A stretch of DNA of 64,000 bases from Erythrobacter sp047872805 (lineage in GTDB: Bacteria > Pseudomonadota > Alphaproteobacteria > Sphingomonadales > Sphingomonadaceae): assembly GCF_047872805.1 (NCBI RefSeq), contig NZ_JBLQUK010000002.1:235123-299122 (forward strand). The letters run 5' to 3'. Below the pieces are notes generated by a model, which ran no database searches, was not told the DNA's origin, and saw nothing but the letters and a program-made list of their open reading frames with translations. The position numbers and the translations under genes are program-made. This document shows positions 39,844 to 48,311 of the stretch, one piece after another. The stretch's first letter is position 1. Each line of letters opens with the position of its first letter.

Positions 39844-40925
39844 GGTTGGCACACCGCCTTTGACAGAAGCTCGTAAGAAAAGCCGCTGCCCATCCAGATT
39901 TCGCCGAATTCGAACGGTTCCCTTTGTGAGAATGCGACCACGGCCATCTGCCTTTCGGGAATGATGAAATTGCGCACCTGAACGGCTCCGATACCGCCGC
40001 GCCGTTCCACGATGCGCACGGGAGCCTCGCAGCCGTTTAGCGGGGCTTCGAAGACCCATTGTCCCAGGGCCATAAAGCCAAGCTCCGGGTTTCCGTCCCA
40101 CATCTGCGCCAGCGCCGCTTTGCCGAGCAAGTCGCCGCGCATCAAAGCAACATCGATGGCAAGAAGATCGTCCAGCGACCCATAGAGTCCCGCCGACGCC
40201 CCATAGACAGACAGATCGCGCTCCGGTTCGCGGGCTTCTCCCATCCAGCCCCAGCGCGTGAAGTCTTCACCGGGATAGGCGCCGACAAACTCAAGCCCCA
40301 GCGGTGCGGCAATGTCGCGCATGAAAAGGGCGTCCCATGACAGCCCCGTCACCGCTTCGAGCACCGCGCCCAGCACCATGTAGTCGCAATTGTTGTAGGA
40401 CCATTCGCCGCCCGGTTTACCGGTCACTGGTCCTGCACAAAAGCCGCTGACAGGATCGCGGCTGCCGCGAAAATCCGCGCTGTAATAGGCATAGGGGTCG
40501 CCCAAGCCAGATTCACTGGAATCAGGGTTGGGCAGCCCAGCGCGATGCTGCAACAAATTGCGGATCGTCGCGGTTTCCGCATTATCGCTCGCAAAATCGG
40601 GGAGATAGCTCGCCACGGGTTCATCGAGGTCGATCACCCCGCGCTCGACCTGCTGCATCACCAGCACCGCAACCATTTGTTTCGTCACCGAGGCCCAGCG
40701 CCAGGTCAGCCCGTCGGGCCAGCCGCGCCAAGGCTCTGGCAGAAGATCCGTATGTGAATAGCGCGGCCCTGTTTGCGTCGGATCACCAAGCCCGGTTGAA
40801 ATCGCCAAATCGCCTTCGAAACCCGCCTCGGCGATCACCGCGCTCAGTCCATCGAAATCGAAATCGTCCGCGCTTGCCGGAGCAGCAAGAGCGGCAAGGC
40901 AAAAAGTGATGGCAATCCTCAACAT
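39840..40925 (-). CDS. Serine hydrolase of the beta-lactamase/class C type, exported
   Basis: A 361-residue protein with a signal peptide (MLRIAITFCLAALAAPASA). WRWASVTKQMVAVLVMQQVE holds the SxxK nucleophile, HRAGLPNPDSSE follows, and EWSYNNCDYMVLGAVLEAVTG has the Tyr-x-Asn motif. The third motif near the C-terminus is less clear (VERRGGIGAVQVRNF may take the place of the HxG triad). It is more likely an esterase or peptidase than a drug-resistance enzyme. It is embedded between pyrE and pdxJ with a 9-base gap and a 4-base overlap. Confidence 0.87.
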   Translation of the reverse strand: MLRIAITFCLAALAAPASADDFDFDGLSAVIAEAGFEGDLAISTGLGDPTQTGPRYSHTDLLPEPWRGWPDGLTWRWASVTKQMVAVLVMQQVERGVIDLDEPVASYLPDFASDNAETATIRNLLQHRAGLPNPDSSESGLGDPYAYYSADFRGSRDPVSGFCAGPVTGKPGGEWSYNNCDYMVLGAVLEAVTGLSWDALFMRDIAAPLGLEFVGAYPGEDFTRWGWMGEAREPERDLSVYGASAGLYGSLDDLLAIDVALMRGDLLGKAALAQMWDGNPELGFMALGQWVFEAPLNGCEAPVRIVERRGGIGAVQVRNFIIPERQMAVVAFSQREPFEFGEIWMGSGFSYELLSKAVCQP

Positions 40926-40934
40926 CTGGCGAAA

Positions 40935-41540
40935 TTATTCCTTGCGGCTTCCTGGTTTGGTCACAGCTACGCGGGCCAGGCTTTCCGGGATGTCACATTC
41001 GTCATATGTGGGGAAATCGAACGCTGCGAGCGGGAAGAATGGTACACCCAGATCGACCGATCCAACGGAGCGATCAATCAAAGCGCATTCGGCGATCACC
41101 TCACCGCCTTCGCGCGCCACGGCTGCGATGGCTTCGCGGCTGGAAAGCCCGGTCGTGACCACATCTTCGACCATCAGGACCTTTGCCCCCGGTTCGATCG
41201 CAAAGCCACGCCGAAGGTGGAACACGCCCTCGGGTCGTTCAAGGAACAGCGCATCCTTGCCAAGCACGCGGGCGACCTCATGTCCGATAATGATACCTCC
41301 CATCGCAGGGGAAACCACCAGGTCGATCTGGTTCAGCACTTCATCGGGAATGCGATTTACCACCGCTTGCGCCAGCCGTCCGGCGCGCTGCGGGTTCATC
41401 AACACCCGCGCGCATTGCAGATAATGCCCGCTATGGCGCCCGGATGAGAGTTTGAAGTGGCCTTCGAGCAATGCGCCGCAGCCGCGAAATTCTGCGAGCA
41501 CGTCGTCAACAGTTTCGGGGATGGTTTCAGGCGAGGTCAT
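40935..41540 (-). CDS. pyrE: Orotate phosphoribosyltransferase
   Basis: A 201-residue enzyme that makes orotidine monophosphate from orotate and phosphoribosyl pyrophosphate in pyrimidine synthesis. VLMVEDVVTTGLSSREAIAA is the PRPP-binding loop, and GHYLQCARVLMNPQRAGRLA and VSPAMGGIIIGHEVARVLG support the longer OPRT class. It heads the minus-strand operon that runs down to ruvX and is divergent from coxB across a 254-base gap. Confidence 0.95.
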   Translation of the reverse strand: MTSPETIPETVDDVLAEFRGCGALLEGHFKLSSGRHSGHYLQCARVLMNPQRAGRLAQAVVNRIPDEVLNQIDLVVSPAMGGIIIGHEVARVLGKDALFLERPEGVFHLRRGFAIEPGAKVLMVEDVVTTGLSSREAIAAVAREGGEVIAECALIDRSVGSVDLGVPFFPLAAFDFPTYDECDIPESLARVAVTKPGSRKE

Positions 41541-41794
41541 ATTGGCGATTCGTCCAGCTTTTCAGAGTATGGTTTGTTGGATTCGCAATGCCGATTGCGC
41601 GGCAAACATGCAGGCTTGCATAAAATTCTCCCTAGAAGCGCTTGAGGCACTGGGCAAGCGCGGCTAAGGGACGATGAACTGTGGCGTCAATGCCATGGGG
41701 GCGCCGTGCGCATAGGGCAAATCGAAATGTGTTTTCTCGATATGCCTTCTGCAAACCGGCATGGGATTAATTCGAAAACCGATTAGGCACGATT
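41541..41794. promoter_or_regulatory. Divergent promoter region between pyrE and coxB
   Basis: This 254-base gap should contain the promoters of the pyrE operon (minus) and the cytochrome oxidase operon (plus). No gene is evident. The last 100 bases become AT-richer (GGGATTAATTCGAAAACCGATTAGG just before coxB, seen in pieces). No confident -35/-10 pair or known operator was found. Confidence 0.4.
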
Positions 41795-42823
41795 ATGGGT
41801 CAGGCTTTTGCCCGCATGAAATATGGAATTCTGGCGCTGATGGCGGTGGTCTTGGTCGCTGCTTCCCCGCAGATGGCGCTCGCGCAGGACGGCGCTGCCG
41901 AACCTGCAGTGACAGTTCCGGCGGAGGTTGTTGATGGGCCTGCGGATGCGGCGCAATCGGCGGTTGCACAGCCAGAAAGCCAGTATGTTCCGATGGCAGC
42001 GGATCAGGTCAAAGGCGCGCCGACCGCATATGAAGATGATGCGCTGGCAAGTATGACGTTTCAGGATCAATACACCGCTGACGGTGCCTATGCGTTGTGG
42101 ATGCACAATTGGATTTTGATGCCAGTCATCACCCTGATCAGCCTGTTTGTGCTCGGTCTGCTGCTGTATGTCTGCGTGCGGTTCAACCGCCGGACCAATC
42201 CGGTCGCCTCGCGCACGACCCACAACACCATGATCGAAGTGGTCTGGACAATTGTGCCAGTCATCATCCTGGTGGTGATTGCCGTGCCATCGATCACGCT
42301 GCTGGCGCGGCAATATGAAACGCCGCCTGCCGAAGCGATCACGATCAAGGCCGTCGGCTATCAGTGGTATTGGGGATATGAATATCCCGACCACGACGTT
42401 GAAATTATCTCCAACATGCTTGATGAAAATGAAGCGCTGACCAGTGGCGAACCGCATCAACTTGCGGTCGATAACCGTATGGTTGTGCCGGTTGGCGTTC
42501 CGCTGCGGATCCAGACGACGGCAGCGGACGTGATCCATGCCTTTGCGGTTCCGTCGCTGTGGTTCAAGCAAGATGCCGTTCCGGGCCGACTGAATGAACG
42601 GCTGCTCACGATTGAGGAGCCGGGCATCTATTACGGTCAGTGTTCGGAACTGTGCGGTGCACTGCATGGCTATATGCCAATCGCTGTCGAAGCGGTTCCG
42701 ATGGAACAGTTTGAGGCGTGGGTCGCTTCGCAGGGCGGCACTATGCCTGGGGCAGGGGATGTTGCTGAGGCGGCCGCCGCACCAGCACCAACCGAAGCCG
42801 CCGCCGAAGAGCCTGCTGCATAA
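41795..42823 (+). CDS. coxB: Cytochrome c oxidase subunit II
   Basis: A 342-residue subunit of the aa3-type oxidase. A signal peptide (ending near MALAQ) and a low-complexity stretch precede two membrane helices (residues about 105-125 and 145-170). The periplasmic domain has GYQWYWGYEYPD, VIHAFAVPSLWFKQDAVPGR and YYGQCSELCGALHGYMPIAV, whose Cys and His residues bind the binuclear CuA centre that accepts electrons from cytochrome c. The C-terminal tail is Ala/Pro/Glu-rich. It is the first gene of the cox operon; ATG 41816 is an alternative start. Confidence 0.96.
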   Translation: MGQAFARMKYGILALMAVVLVAASPQMALAQDGAAEPAVTVPAEVVDGPADAAQSAVAQPESQYVPMAADQVKGAPTAYEDDALASMTFQDQYTADGAYALWMHNWILMPVITLISLFVLGLLLYVCVRFNRRTNPVASRTTHNTMIEVVWTIVPVIILVVIAVPSITLLARQYETPPAEAITIKAVGYQWYWGYEYPDHDVEIISNMLDENEALTSGEPHQLAVDNRMVVPVGVPLRIQTTAADVIHAFAVPSLWFKQDAVPGRLNERLLTIEEPGIYYGQCSELCGALHGYMPIAVEAVPMEQFEAWVASQGGTMPGAGDVAEAAAAPAPTEAAAEEPAA

Positions 42824-42879
42824 AGGCGGCAAAGCACCAAAGAATTCTTGAATCAAACCGAACTGAAGAGACGCAAAAG

Positions 42880-44592
42880 ATGGCCACCACCGCAGAAGGT
42901 TTCGATGCTCCTGTCACAGGACATGGCGGGGATCATTCGCATGATCATGCGGATCACAAGCCGGGCTTTTTCGCCCGCTGGTTCATGTCGACCAACCATA
43001 AGGATATCGGGACGCTGTACCTGATCTTTGCAATCATTGCGGGGATCATCGGCGGGGCAATCTCGGGCATCATGCGGTTCGAGCTGGCCGAACCGGGTAT
43101 CCAGTATCTTTTCTGGTGGGCAGGTGCTGCCGAGGGCGACATCGCGGCAGCGGGCCATATGTGGAACGTCTTTATCACCGCGCACGGCCTGATCATGGTG
43201 TTCTTCATGGTCATGCCCGCGATGATCGGCGGATTTGGCAATTGGTTTGTGCCGCTGATGATCGGCGCGCCGGACATGGCGTTCCCGCGGATGAACAACA
43301 TTTCGTTCTGGCTGACCGTGGTCGGATTTTTCAGCCTGCTGTTTTCGATGTTCGTGCCGGGCGGCGGCGGATTGGGTGCGGGCGTGGGCTGGACGGTCTA
43401 TGCGCCGCTTTCCACCACCGGCTCGGCTGGACCTGCGGTCGATTTCGCGATTTTCTCGCTGCACCTCGCGGGCGCGGGTTCAATCCTGGGTGCGACCAAT
43501 TTCATCACCACCATTTTCAATATGCGCGCGCCGGGGATGACCCTGCACAAGATGCCGCTGTTCGTGTGGTCGGTGCTGGTTACGGCATTCCTGCTGCTGC
43601 TCGCGCTGCCGGTGCTGGCTGCCGCGATCACTATGTTGCTGACTGACCGCAATTTCGGAACGACCTTCTTCGATCCGGCCGGCGGCGGTGACCCTGTGCT
43701 TTACCAGCACCTTTTCTGGTTTTTTGGGCACCCGGAAGTTTACATCATGATCCTGCCGGGTTTCGGGATGATTTCGCAAATCGTTGCGACCTTCTCGAAG
43801 AAGCCGGTGTTTGGCTATCTCGGCATGGCCTACGCCATGGTTGCCATTGGCGTCGTCGGCTTCATCGTGTGGGCGCACCACATGTATACGGTCGGCCTCG
43901 ATGTGAACACCAAGATGTATTTTACCGCCGCGACCATGGTGATTGCGGTCCCGACCGGGGTGAAGATTTTCAGCTGGATCGCCACGATGTGGGGCGGCAG
44001 CATGGAGTTCAAATCGCCAATGGTCTGGGCGCTCGGTTTCATCTTCCTGTTCACCGTAGGCGGCGTGACCGGCGTGGTTCTGGCCAATGGCGGCGTCGAC
44101 GACAATCTCCACGACACTTATTATGTCGTGGCGCATTTCCACTATGTGCTTTCGATGGGTGCGGTGTTCTCGCTGTTCGCCGGTTTCTATTACTGGTTCC
44201 CGAAGATGAGCGGACGGATGCATTCCGAATTGCTCAGCCACATCCATTTCTGGACGTTCTTCATCGGCGTTAACGTGATTTTCTTCCCGCAGCACTTCCT
44301 CGGGATGAATGGTATGCCGCGTCGCTATCCTGATTTTCCCGATGCTTTTGCGTTCTGGAATCAGGTCAGTTCGTTTGGCTATTTGATCATGGCCGGGTCG
44401 ATGGTGTTGTTCTTCATCAACATCGCCTACGCCTTTCTTGCCGGCAAGAAAGCCGCGAACAATCCTTGGGGCGAAGGCGCAACGACGCTTGAATGGACGC
44501 TGACCAGCCCGCCGCCGTTCCACCAGTTCGAAACGCTTCCGGTGATCGAAGACCACCACGATTACCACGATCACCGTCCGGTTACGGCCTGA
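42880..44592 (+). CDS. coxA: Cytochrome c oxidase subunit I
   Basis: A 570-residue catalytic subunit with 12 membrane helices. WFFGHPEVYIMILPGFGMIS has the CuB His and cross-linked Tyr, VWAHHMYTVGLDVNTKMYF the His pair for CuB, and YYVVAHFHYVLSMGAVFSLF the heme a and a3 ligands; ITAHGLIMVFFMVMPAMIGG near the N-terminus carries the other heme a ligand. It has a His-rich N-terminal stretch (GHGGDHSHDHADHK). It reduces oxygen and pumps protons. It follows coxB by 56 bases. Confidence 0.97.
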   Translation: MATTAEGFDAPVTGHGGDHSHDHADHKPGFFARWFMSTNHKDIGTLYLIFAIIAGIIGGAISGIMRFELAEPGIQYLFWWAGAAEGDIAAAGHMWNVFITAHGLIMVFFMVMPAMIGGFGNWFVPLMIGAPDMAFPRMNNISFWLTVVGFFSLLFSMFVPGGGGLGAGVGWTVYAPLSTTGSAGPAVDFAIFSLHLAGAGSILGATNFITTIFNMRAPGMTLHKMPLFVWSVLVTAFLLLLALPVLAAAITMLLTDRNFGTTFFDPAGGGDPVLYQHLFWFFGHPEVYIMILPGFGMISQIVATFSKKPVFGYLGMAYAMVAIGVVGFIVWAHHMYTVGLDVNTKMYFTAATMVIAVPTGVKIFSWIATMWGGSMEFKSPMVWALGFIFLFTVGGVTGVVLANGGVDDNLHDTYYVVAHFHYVLSMGAVFSLFAGFYYWFPKMSGRMHSELLSHIHFWTFFIGVNVIFFPQHFLGMNGMPRRYPDFPDAFAFWNQVSSFGYLIMAGSMVLFFINIAYAFLAGKKAANNPWGEGATTLEWTLTSPPPFHQFETLPVIEDHHDYHDHRPVTA

Positions 44593-44657
44593 TGGGATAG
44601 TGCAGCCCTGCATGAAAGCAGGCGCATGAATTACGGAAAGTGAGGGAGCGCGCCGCA

Positions 44658-45650
44658 ATGGTGCGCTTCCTTGCAACTTACGAGATGAGCCAACGCGCTG
44701 ATATGACCATTGTTGCAAACACCGTGCCGCTACCGGCGGATTGGCGCGATTTCTTTACGCTGACCAAGCCGCGCGTCATGACGCTGGTGATCTTCACTGC
44801 GATTTGCGGGTTGCTGGCCGCTCCGGGCAGCATCCATCCCGTATTGGGTTTTACCGCGATCCTCGCCATCGCCATGGGTGCAGGCGGTTCGGCAGCGCTC
44901 AACCATTGGTGGGAAGCGGATCTTGACGCCGGGATGAAGCGCACCGCCAACCGACCGCTTCCCGGTGGCCGGATGCGGCGTGAGGACGCGCGCGATTTCG
45001 GCCTGTTCCTCTCCGGCGTATCATTGTTGGTGATGGGCGTGGCCATTGGCTGGCTCGCGGCGGCCATGCTGGCGGTAGCAATTTTCTATTATGCGGTCGT
45101 CTACACCATGTGGCTGAAACCCCGCACGCCGCAGAACATCGTGATCGGCGGTGGCTCGGGCGCGTTTCCGCCACTGATCGGCTGGATCGCTGTGACCGGC
45201 GAAGTGACCGCGATGCCGGTTCTGCTGTTCGCCATCATCTTCATGTGGACCCCGCCGCATTTCTGGGCGCTCGCGCTGTTCATGAAATCGGATTACGCCA
45301 AGGTCGGCATTCCAATGATGCCGGTGGTTGCAGGCGAGCGTTCGACCCGGCGTCAGATCCTCGCTTACACCGTCTTGCTTGCCCCGGTTGCGATTGCACC
45401 TTGGGCGATAGGCGGGACAAGCTGGGTCTATGGCTCGGTTGCTGCTGTTCTCTCGTTGTTGTTCCTAGCGCTTGCAGTGCCGGTTGGCATCCGCACCCGC
45501 AGCGACGTCGACACCATGACGCCTGAAAAGACGTTGTTTCGTTTCAGCATCTATTATCTGTTTGTGTTGTTCGCTGCGCTGGTCGCCGACCGTGTGCTGG
45601 CTGCGCAAGGTCTGATTGGGCCCGGCATGCTCGCGGGAGTCGGCGCATGA
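44658..45650 (+). CDS. ctaB: Protoheme IX farnesyltransferase
   Basis: A 330-residue membrane enzyme of the UbiA family that converts heme b to heme O, the first step to heme a. LTKPRVMTLVIFTAICGLLAAPG opens the membrane domain, and NHWWEADLDAGMKRTANRPL contains the Asp-rich prenyl-diphosphate site. The ATG at 44658 follows a GAGGGAG site; ATG 44685 or 44703 are closer to the conserved region and cannot be excluded. It lies 65 bases after coxA, in the usual place in alphaproteobacterial cox operons. Confidence 0.94.
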   Translation: MVRFLATYEMSQRADMTIVANTVPLPADWRDFFTLTKPRVMTLVIFTAICGLLAAPGSIHPVLGFTAILAIAMGAGGSAALNHWWEADLDAGMKRTANRPLPGGRMRREDARDFGLFLSGVSLLVMGVAIGWLAAAMLAVAIFYYAVVYTMWLKPRTPQNIVIGGGSGAFPPLIGWIAVTGEVTAMPVLLFAIIFMWTPPHFWALALFMKSDYAKVGIPMMPVVAGERSTRRQILAYTVLLAPVAIAPWAIGGTSWVYGSVAAVLSLLFLALAVPVGIRTRSDVDTMTPEKTLFRFSIYYLFVLFAALVADRVLAAQGLIGPGMLAGVGA

Positions 45651-45772
45651 CCCCGGAAGAGCAGACCGAACTGAAACGTCGCCAGAAGGCCCGCAATCTC
45701 GTTGTGGGAGGGACGCTATTGTTCTTCGCAGTGTTGTTTTATGCCATCACCGTCGTCCGGATGAGCGACTGA
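45647..45772 (+). CDS. coxF: CoxF-like small protein of the cytochrome oxidase operon
   Basis: A 41-residue protein encoded between ctaB and ctaG. It has a charged N-terminus (MTPEEQTELKRRQKARN) and one membrane helix (LVVGGTLLFFAVLFYAITVV) ending in RMSD. Its ATG overlaps the ctaB stop codon (ATGA) and its stop is one base before ctaG. Position, size and topology fit the small CoxF family found in alphaproteobacterial cox operons, whose role is in oxidase assembly or is unknown. Short length makes the family call less secure than the gene call. Confidence 0.75.
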   Translation: MTPEEQTELKRRQKARNLVVGGTLLFFAVLFYAITVVRMSD

Positions 45773-45773
45773 C

Positions 45774-46370
45774 ATGGCAAGCCGCGCGATCGAAACCGAA
45801 ATGAACCGGAAGAACGCAAAGGTCGGCGTTTTGGCTTTCATGGGCGCGCTTGCGATGCTCGGGCTGGGTTATGCTTCGGTTCCGCTATACGAAATGTTCT
45901 GCCGCGTCACCGGGTTTGGCGGCACAACGCAGGTGGCCAGCGAAGCCGATGCCAGCCGCGCCGCGGCGCTGGGCACGTTGCGTGAAATGTCGATCCGCTT
46001 CGACGCATCGCTCGCGCGGGACATGCCGTGGACGTTTCGTCCAGCGCAATCGACCGACACAATCCGTATTGGACAGCGCGACATTGCCACCTATGTGGCG
46101 CGCAACAATTCCGATCAGCCGATAACCGGCACAGCCACCTTCAATGTTGAGCCTGCGCAGGCGGGGATTTATTTCAACAAGATCCAGTGCTTCTGCTTCA
46201 CCGAGCAGACGCTCGCGCCGGGGCAGGAAGTCAACATGCCGGTGCTCTATTATGTCGATCCGGCGATCCTTGACGATGAGATTATCGGCGATATCGAACA
46301 GATTACCCTCAGTTACACTTTTCACCGCGTAAAAGAGCCCGTATCGAGTGCTCTTGACCGCTCGCAGTAA
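45774..46370 (+). CDS. ctaG: Cytochrome c oxidase assembly protein CtaG/Cox11
   Basis: A 198-residue copper chaperone that delivers copper to the CuB site of subunit I. One N-terminal membrane helix (VGVLAFMGALAMLGLGYASV) is followed by PLYEMFCRVTGFGGTTQVA and the periplasmic beta domain with NKIQCFCFTEQTLAPGQEV, whose C-F-C-F motif binds Cu(I). It starts one base after the coxF stop codon. Confidence 0.96.
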   Translation: MASRAIETEMNRKNAKVGVLAFMGALAMLGLGYASVPLYEMFCRVTGFGGTTQVASEADASRAAALGTLREMSIRFDASLARDMPWTFRPAQSTDTIRIGQRDIATYVARNNSDQPITGTATFNVEPAQAGIYFNKIQCFCFTEQTLAPGQEVNMPVLYYVDPAILDDEIIGDIEQITLSYTFHRVKEPVSSALDRSQ

Positions 46371-46400
46371 GACGCTTCCACAGGGACGGGAACGACCAAC

Positions 46401-47285
46401 ATGGCTGGCAATGTAAACCACGATTATCACATTCTCGAACCGGATATCTGGCCGCTGATCGGTGCTTTTTCGGCGCTGACATTTACCTCTGGCATGGTTC
46501 TGAGCTTTTACCCCGACCTGTTCGGGGTCGCCAGCAAGGTGGTGATCTGGGCTGGTCTGGCCGGACTTCTTGCGACCTTTTTCTTTTGGTTCCGGAATGT
46601 TGTGGTTGAGGCGCAGCGCGGCGATCATACCCCAGTTGTGCAGCTTCACCTGCGTTACGGGATGATCCTGTTCATTGCATCGGAAGTGATGTTTTTCGTT
46701 GGCTGGTTCTGGAGCTTCTTCGATTTCGCATTGTTCCCCGCACCACTTGAAGTGGTGGCGGCGGGCACGGCCGATCAGGCGACCACGAATCTGTTCATTT
46801 CCGAAGGGATCACGAAGCTCGGCACGCTGGTGCCGGAGGGTATGGAAGTGCTCGACCCGTTCAGCCTGCCGCTGCTCAACACGCTGATCCTGCTGTGTTC
46901 GGGCACCACGGTGACCTGGGCGCATCACGCGTTGATCCACGGCGACCGCGAAGGGTTGAAGCAGGGGCTCTGGGCAACGGTTGGGCTGGGCGTGCTGTTC
47001 AGCGCGATCCAGGCGTATGAATACAGCGTGGCGCCGTTCGTATTCGGACAGAACACCTACAGCTCGGCGTTTTTCATGGCGACGGGTTTCCACGGGTTCC
47101 ACGTGTTGATTGGGACCATCTTTCTTTCGGTGTGCCTTTACCGCGCATATATCGGCCACTTCACTCCGCGCCAGCATTTCGGCTTTGAAGCGGCGGCGTG
47201 GTATTGGCATTTCGTCGATGTGGTGTGGCTGTTCCTGTTCATTGCGGTCTATGTCTGGGGCGGCGCGGGAGCCGAAGTGCACTGA
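46401..47285 (+). CDS. coxC: Cytochrome c oxidase subunit III
   Basis: A 294-residue membrane subunit with seven helices. HDYHILEPDIWPLIGAF opens it, LHLRYGMILFIASEVMFFVG contains the conserved Glu associated with the lipid/proton region, and FMATGFHGFHVLIGTIFLSV and AAAWYWHFVDVVWLFLFIAV complete the family pattern. It lies 30 bases after ctaG and shares one base with the DUF983 gene start. Confidence 0.97.
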   Translation: MAGNVNHDYHILEPDIWPLIGAFSALTFTSGMVLSFYPDLFGVASKVVIWAGLAGLLATFFFWFRNVVVEAQRGDHTPVVQLHLRYGMILFIASEVMFFVGWFWSFFDFALFPAPLEVVAAGTADQATTNLFISEGITKLGTLVPEGMEVLDPFSLPLLNTLILLCSGTTVTWAHHALIHGDREGLKQGLWATVGLGVLFSAIQAYEYSVAPFVFGQNTYSSAFFMATGFHGFHVLIGTIFLSVCLYRAYIGHFTPRQHFGFEAAAWYWHFVDVVWLFLFIAVYVWGGAGAEVH

Positions 47286-47662
47286 TGAGTTCGGGCGAAA
47301 GCCCTGAATCGATCAAGGGGCAGTCCGGAATCCTCCGGGCTGCCCTTTTGGGTTTATGCCCCCGTTGCGGGGAAAAAACCTTGTTTGAGGCACCCGCGCG
47401 CATTGCCATGAAGTGTTCGAATTGCGAACTTGATCTCGGCGCGCTGGAGCGCGGTGGGCGGTTTGCGGGCCTGTTGACGGTTATCATCGCGGTCGTGCTG
47501 ATGGTGATCGCGGTAGCGATCGAAACCGCCCTCCGCCCGCCGCTCTGGTTGCAGGCAGCGATCTGGGCGCCGGTGACCGTCGGCGGGGTGATCTACGCAT
47601 TGCGGCTCTATAAAACAGCGCTGCTGTATGCCGCGTATGACAAACTGGAACGTCCCGAATGA
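47285..47662 (+). CDS. DUF983 family protein
   Basis: A 125-residue protein with a zinc-ribbon-like N-terminus (LLGLCPRCGEKTLFEAPARI and KCSNCELDLG: two C-x2-C pairs) and two membrane helices (FAGLLTVIIAVVLMVIAVAI and an aromatic second helix). DUF983 proteins are common in cox operons and their role, perhaps in oxidase assembly, is not established. Its ATG overlaps the coxC stop by one base and its stop overlaps surf1 by 4 bases. Confidence 0.9.
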   Translation: MSSGESPESIKGQSGILRAALLGLCPRCGEKTLFEAPARIAMKCSNCELDLGALERGGRFAGLLTVIIAVVLMVIAVAIETALRPPLWLQAAIWAPVTVGGVIYALRLYKTALLYAAYDKLERPE

Positions 47663-48246
47663 TCCGCCAATTGCCGTTCATCCCGACAATTGTCGTCATC
47701 GCCGCAGCGGGGGTGATGGTGTGGCTGGGCGTCTGGCAATTGGGCCGGGCGGAGGAAAAGGCGGAGCTGATTGCGGCCTATCAAAGCGCGCTGACAGTTG
47801 CTGATCTGCAGCCCTTTCCTGCAACCAGCGGAGGGGTTAATTCTGAGGCGGACTTTTTTCACCCCACTGCGTTCGATTGCACCCAAGTGCTGTCGCAAAG
47901 CGCGATTGCCGGGCGGAGTGATCGGGGGCAGGCTGGATATGCCCAGATTGCAAGGTGCCAAACGGCTCGCGGCGCGGCGGATATCAAGCTCGGCTGGTCG
48001 AAAGGGCCAGAATTTCCCCGATATGTAGGCGGGCCTATCAAAGGTCTGATTGTCCGCGGCGGAGCGGACGGGGCAAGGGTTCAGTTGGATGAACCCATTG
48101 CGGGCCTCCAACCTCTGGCCAAACCGGACCCCAGCGACCTTCCCAACAACCACCTTGCCTATGCCGGGCAATGGTTCTTCTTCGCGCTGACCGCTTTGGT
48201 GATTTACGGATTTGCTGTGCGTTCGCGGCTGAGGAGGCGCGATTAG
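47659..48246 (+). CDS. SURF1 family cytochrome oxidase assembly protein
   Basis: A 195-residue membrane protein with the expected two helices at its ends: VVIAAAGVMVWLGVWQLGRA and WFFFALTALVIYGFAVRSRL. It is shorter than most SURF1 proteins (about 240), as the periplasmic loop between the helices is reduced. SURF1 helps insert heme a into subunit I. It is the last recognised assembly gene of the cox operon; thrC follows 65 bases on. Confidence 0.88.
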   Translation: MIRQLPFIPTIVVIAAAGVMVWLGVWQLGRAEEKAELIAAYQSALTVADLQPFPATSGGVNSEADFFHPTAFDCTQVLSQSAIAGRSDRGQAGYAQIARCQTARGAADIKLGWSKGPEFPRYVGGPIKGLIVRGGADGARVQLDEPIAGLQPLAKPDPSDLPNNHLAYAGQWFFFALTALVIYGFAVRSRLRRRD

Positions 48247-48311
48247 GGCGCTCTGTGTGAACGGGCAGGGCATTGCCCCCGCGCCGCGCCATCGCTAACC
48301 GCGAATCCACC

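Noticed and set aside
39840..40925. Serine hydrolase considered as an antibiotic-resistance beta-lactamase
   Set aside because: Only the SxxK and Tyr-x-Asn motifs are clear; the third motif is weak and the operon is housekeeping.
43480..44718. A 412-residue minus-strand frame opposite coxA, rich in His, Arg and Glu
   Set aside because: Composition is that of an antisense shadow of a membrane protein gene; coxA motifs on the plus strand are decisive.
45885..47282. A 465-residue minus-strand frame opposite ctaG and coxC
   Set aside because: It spans two well-defined plus-strand genes and has no recognisable domain.
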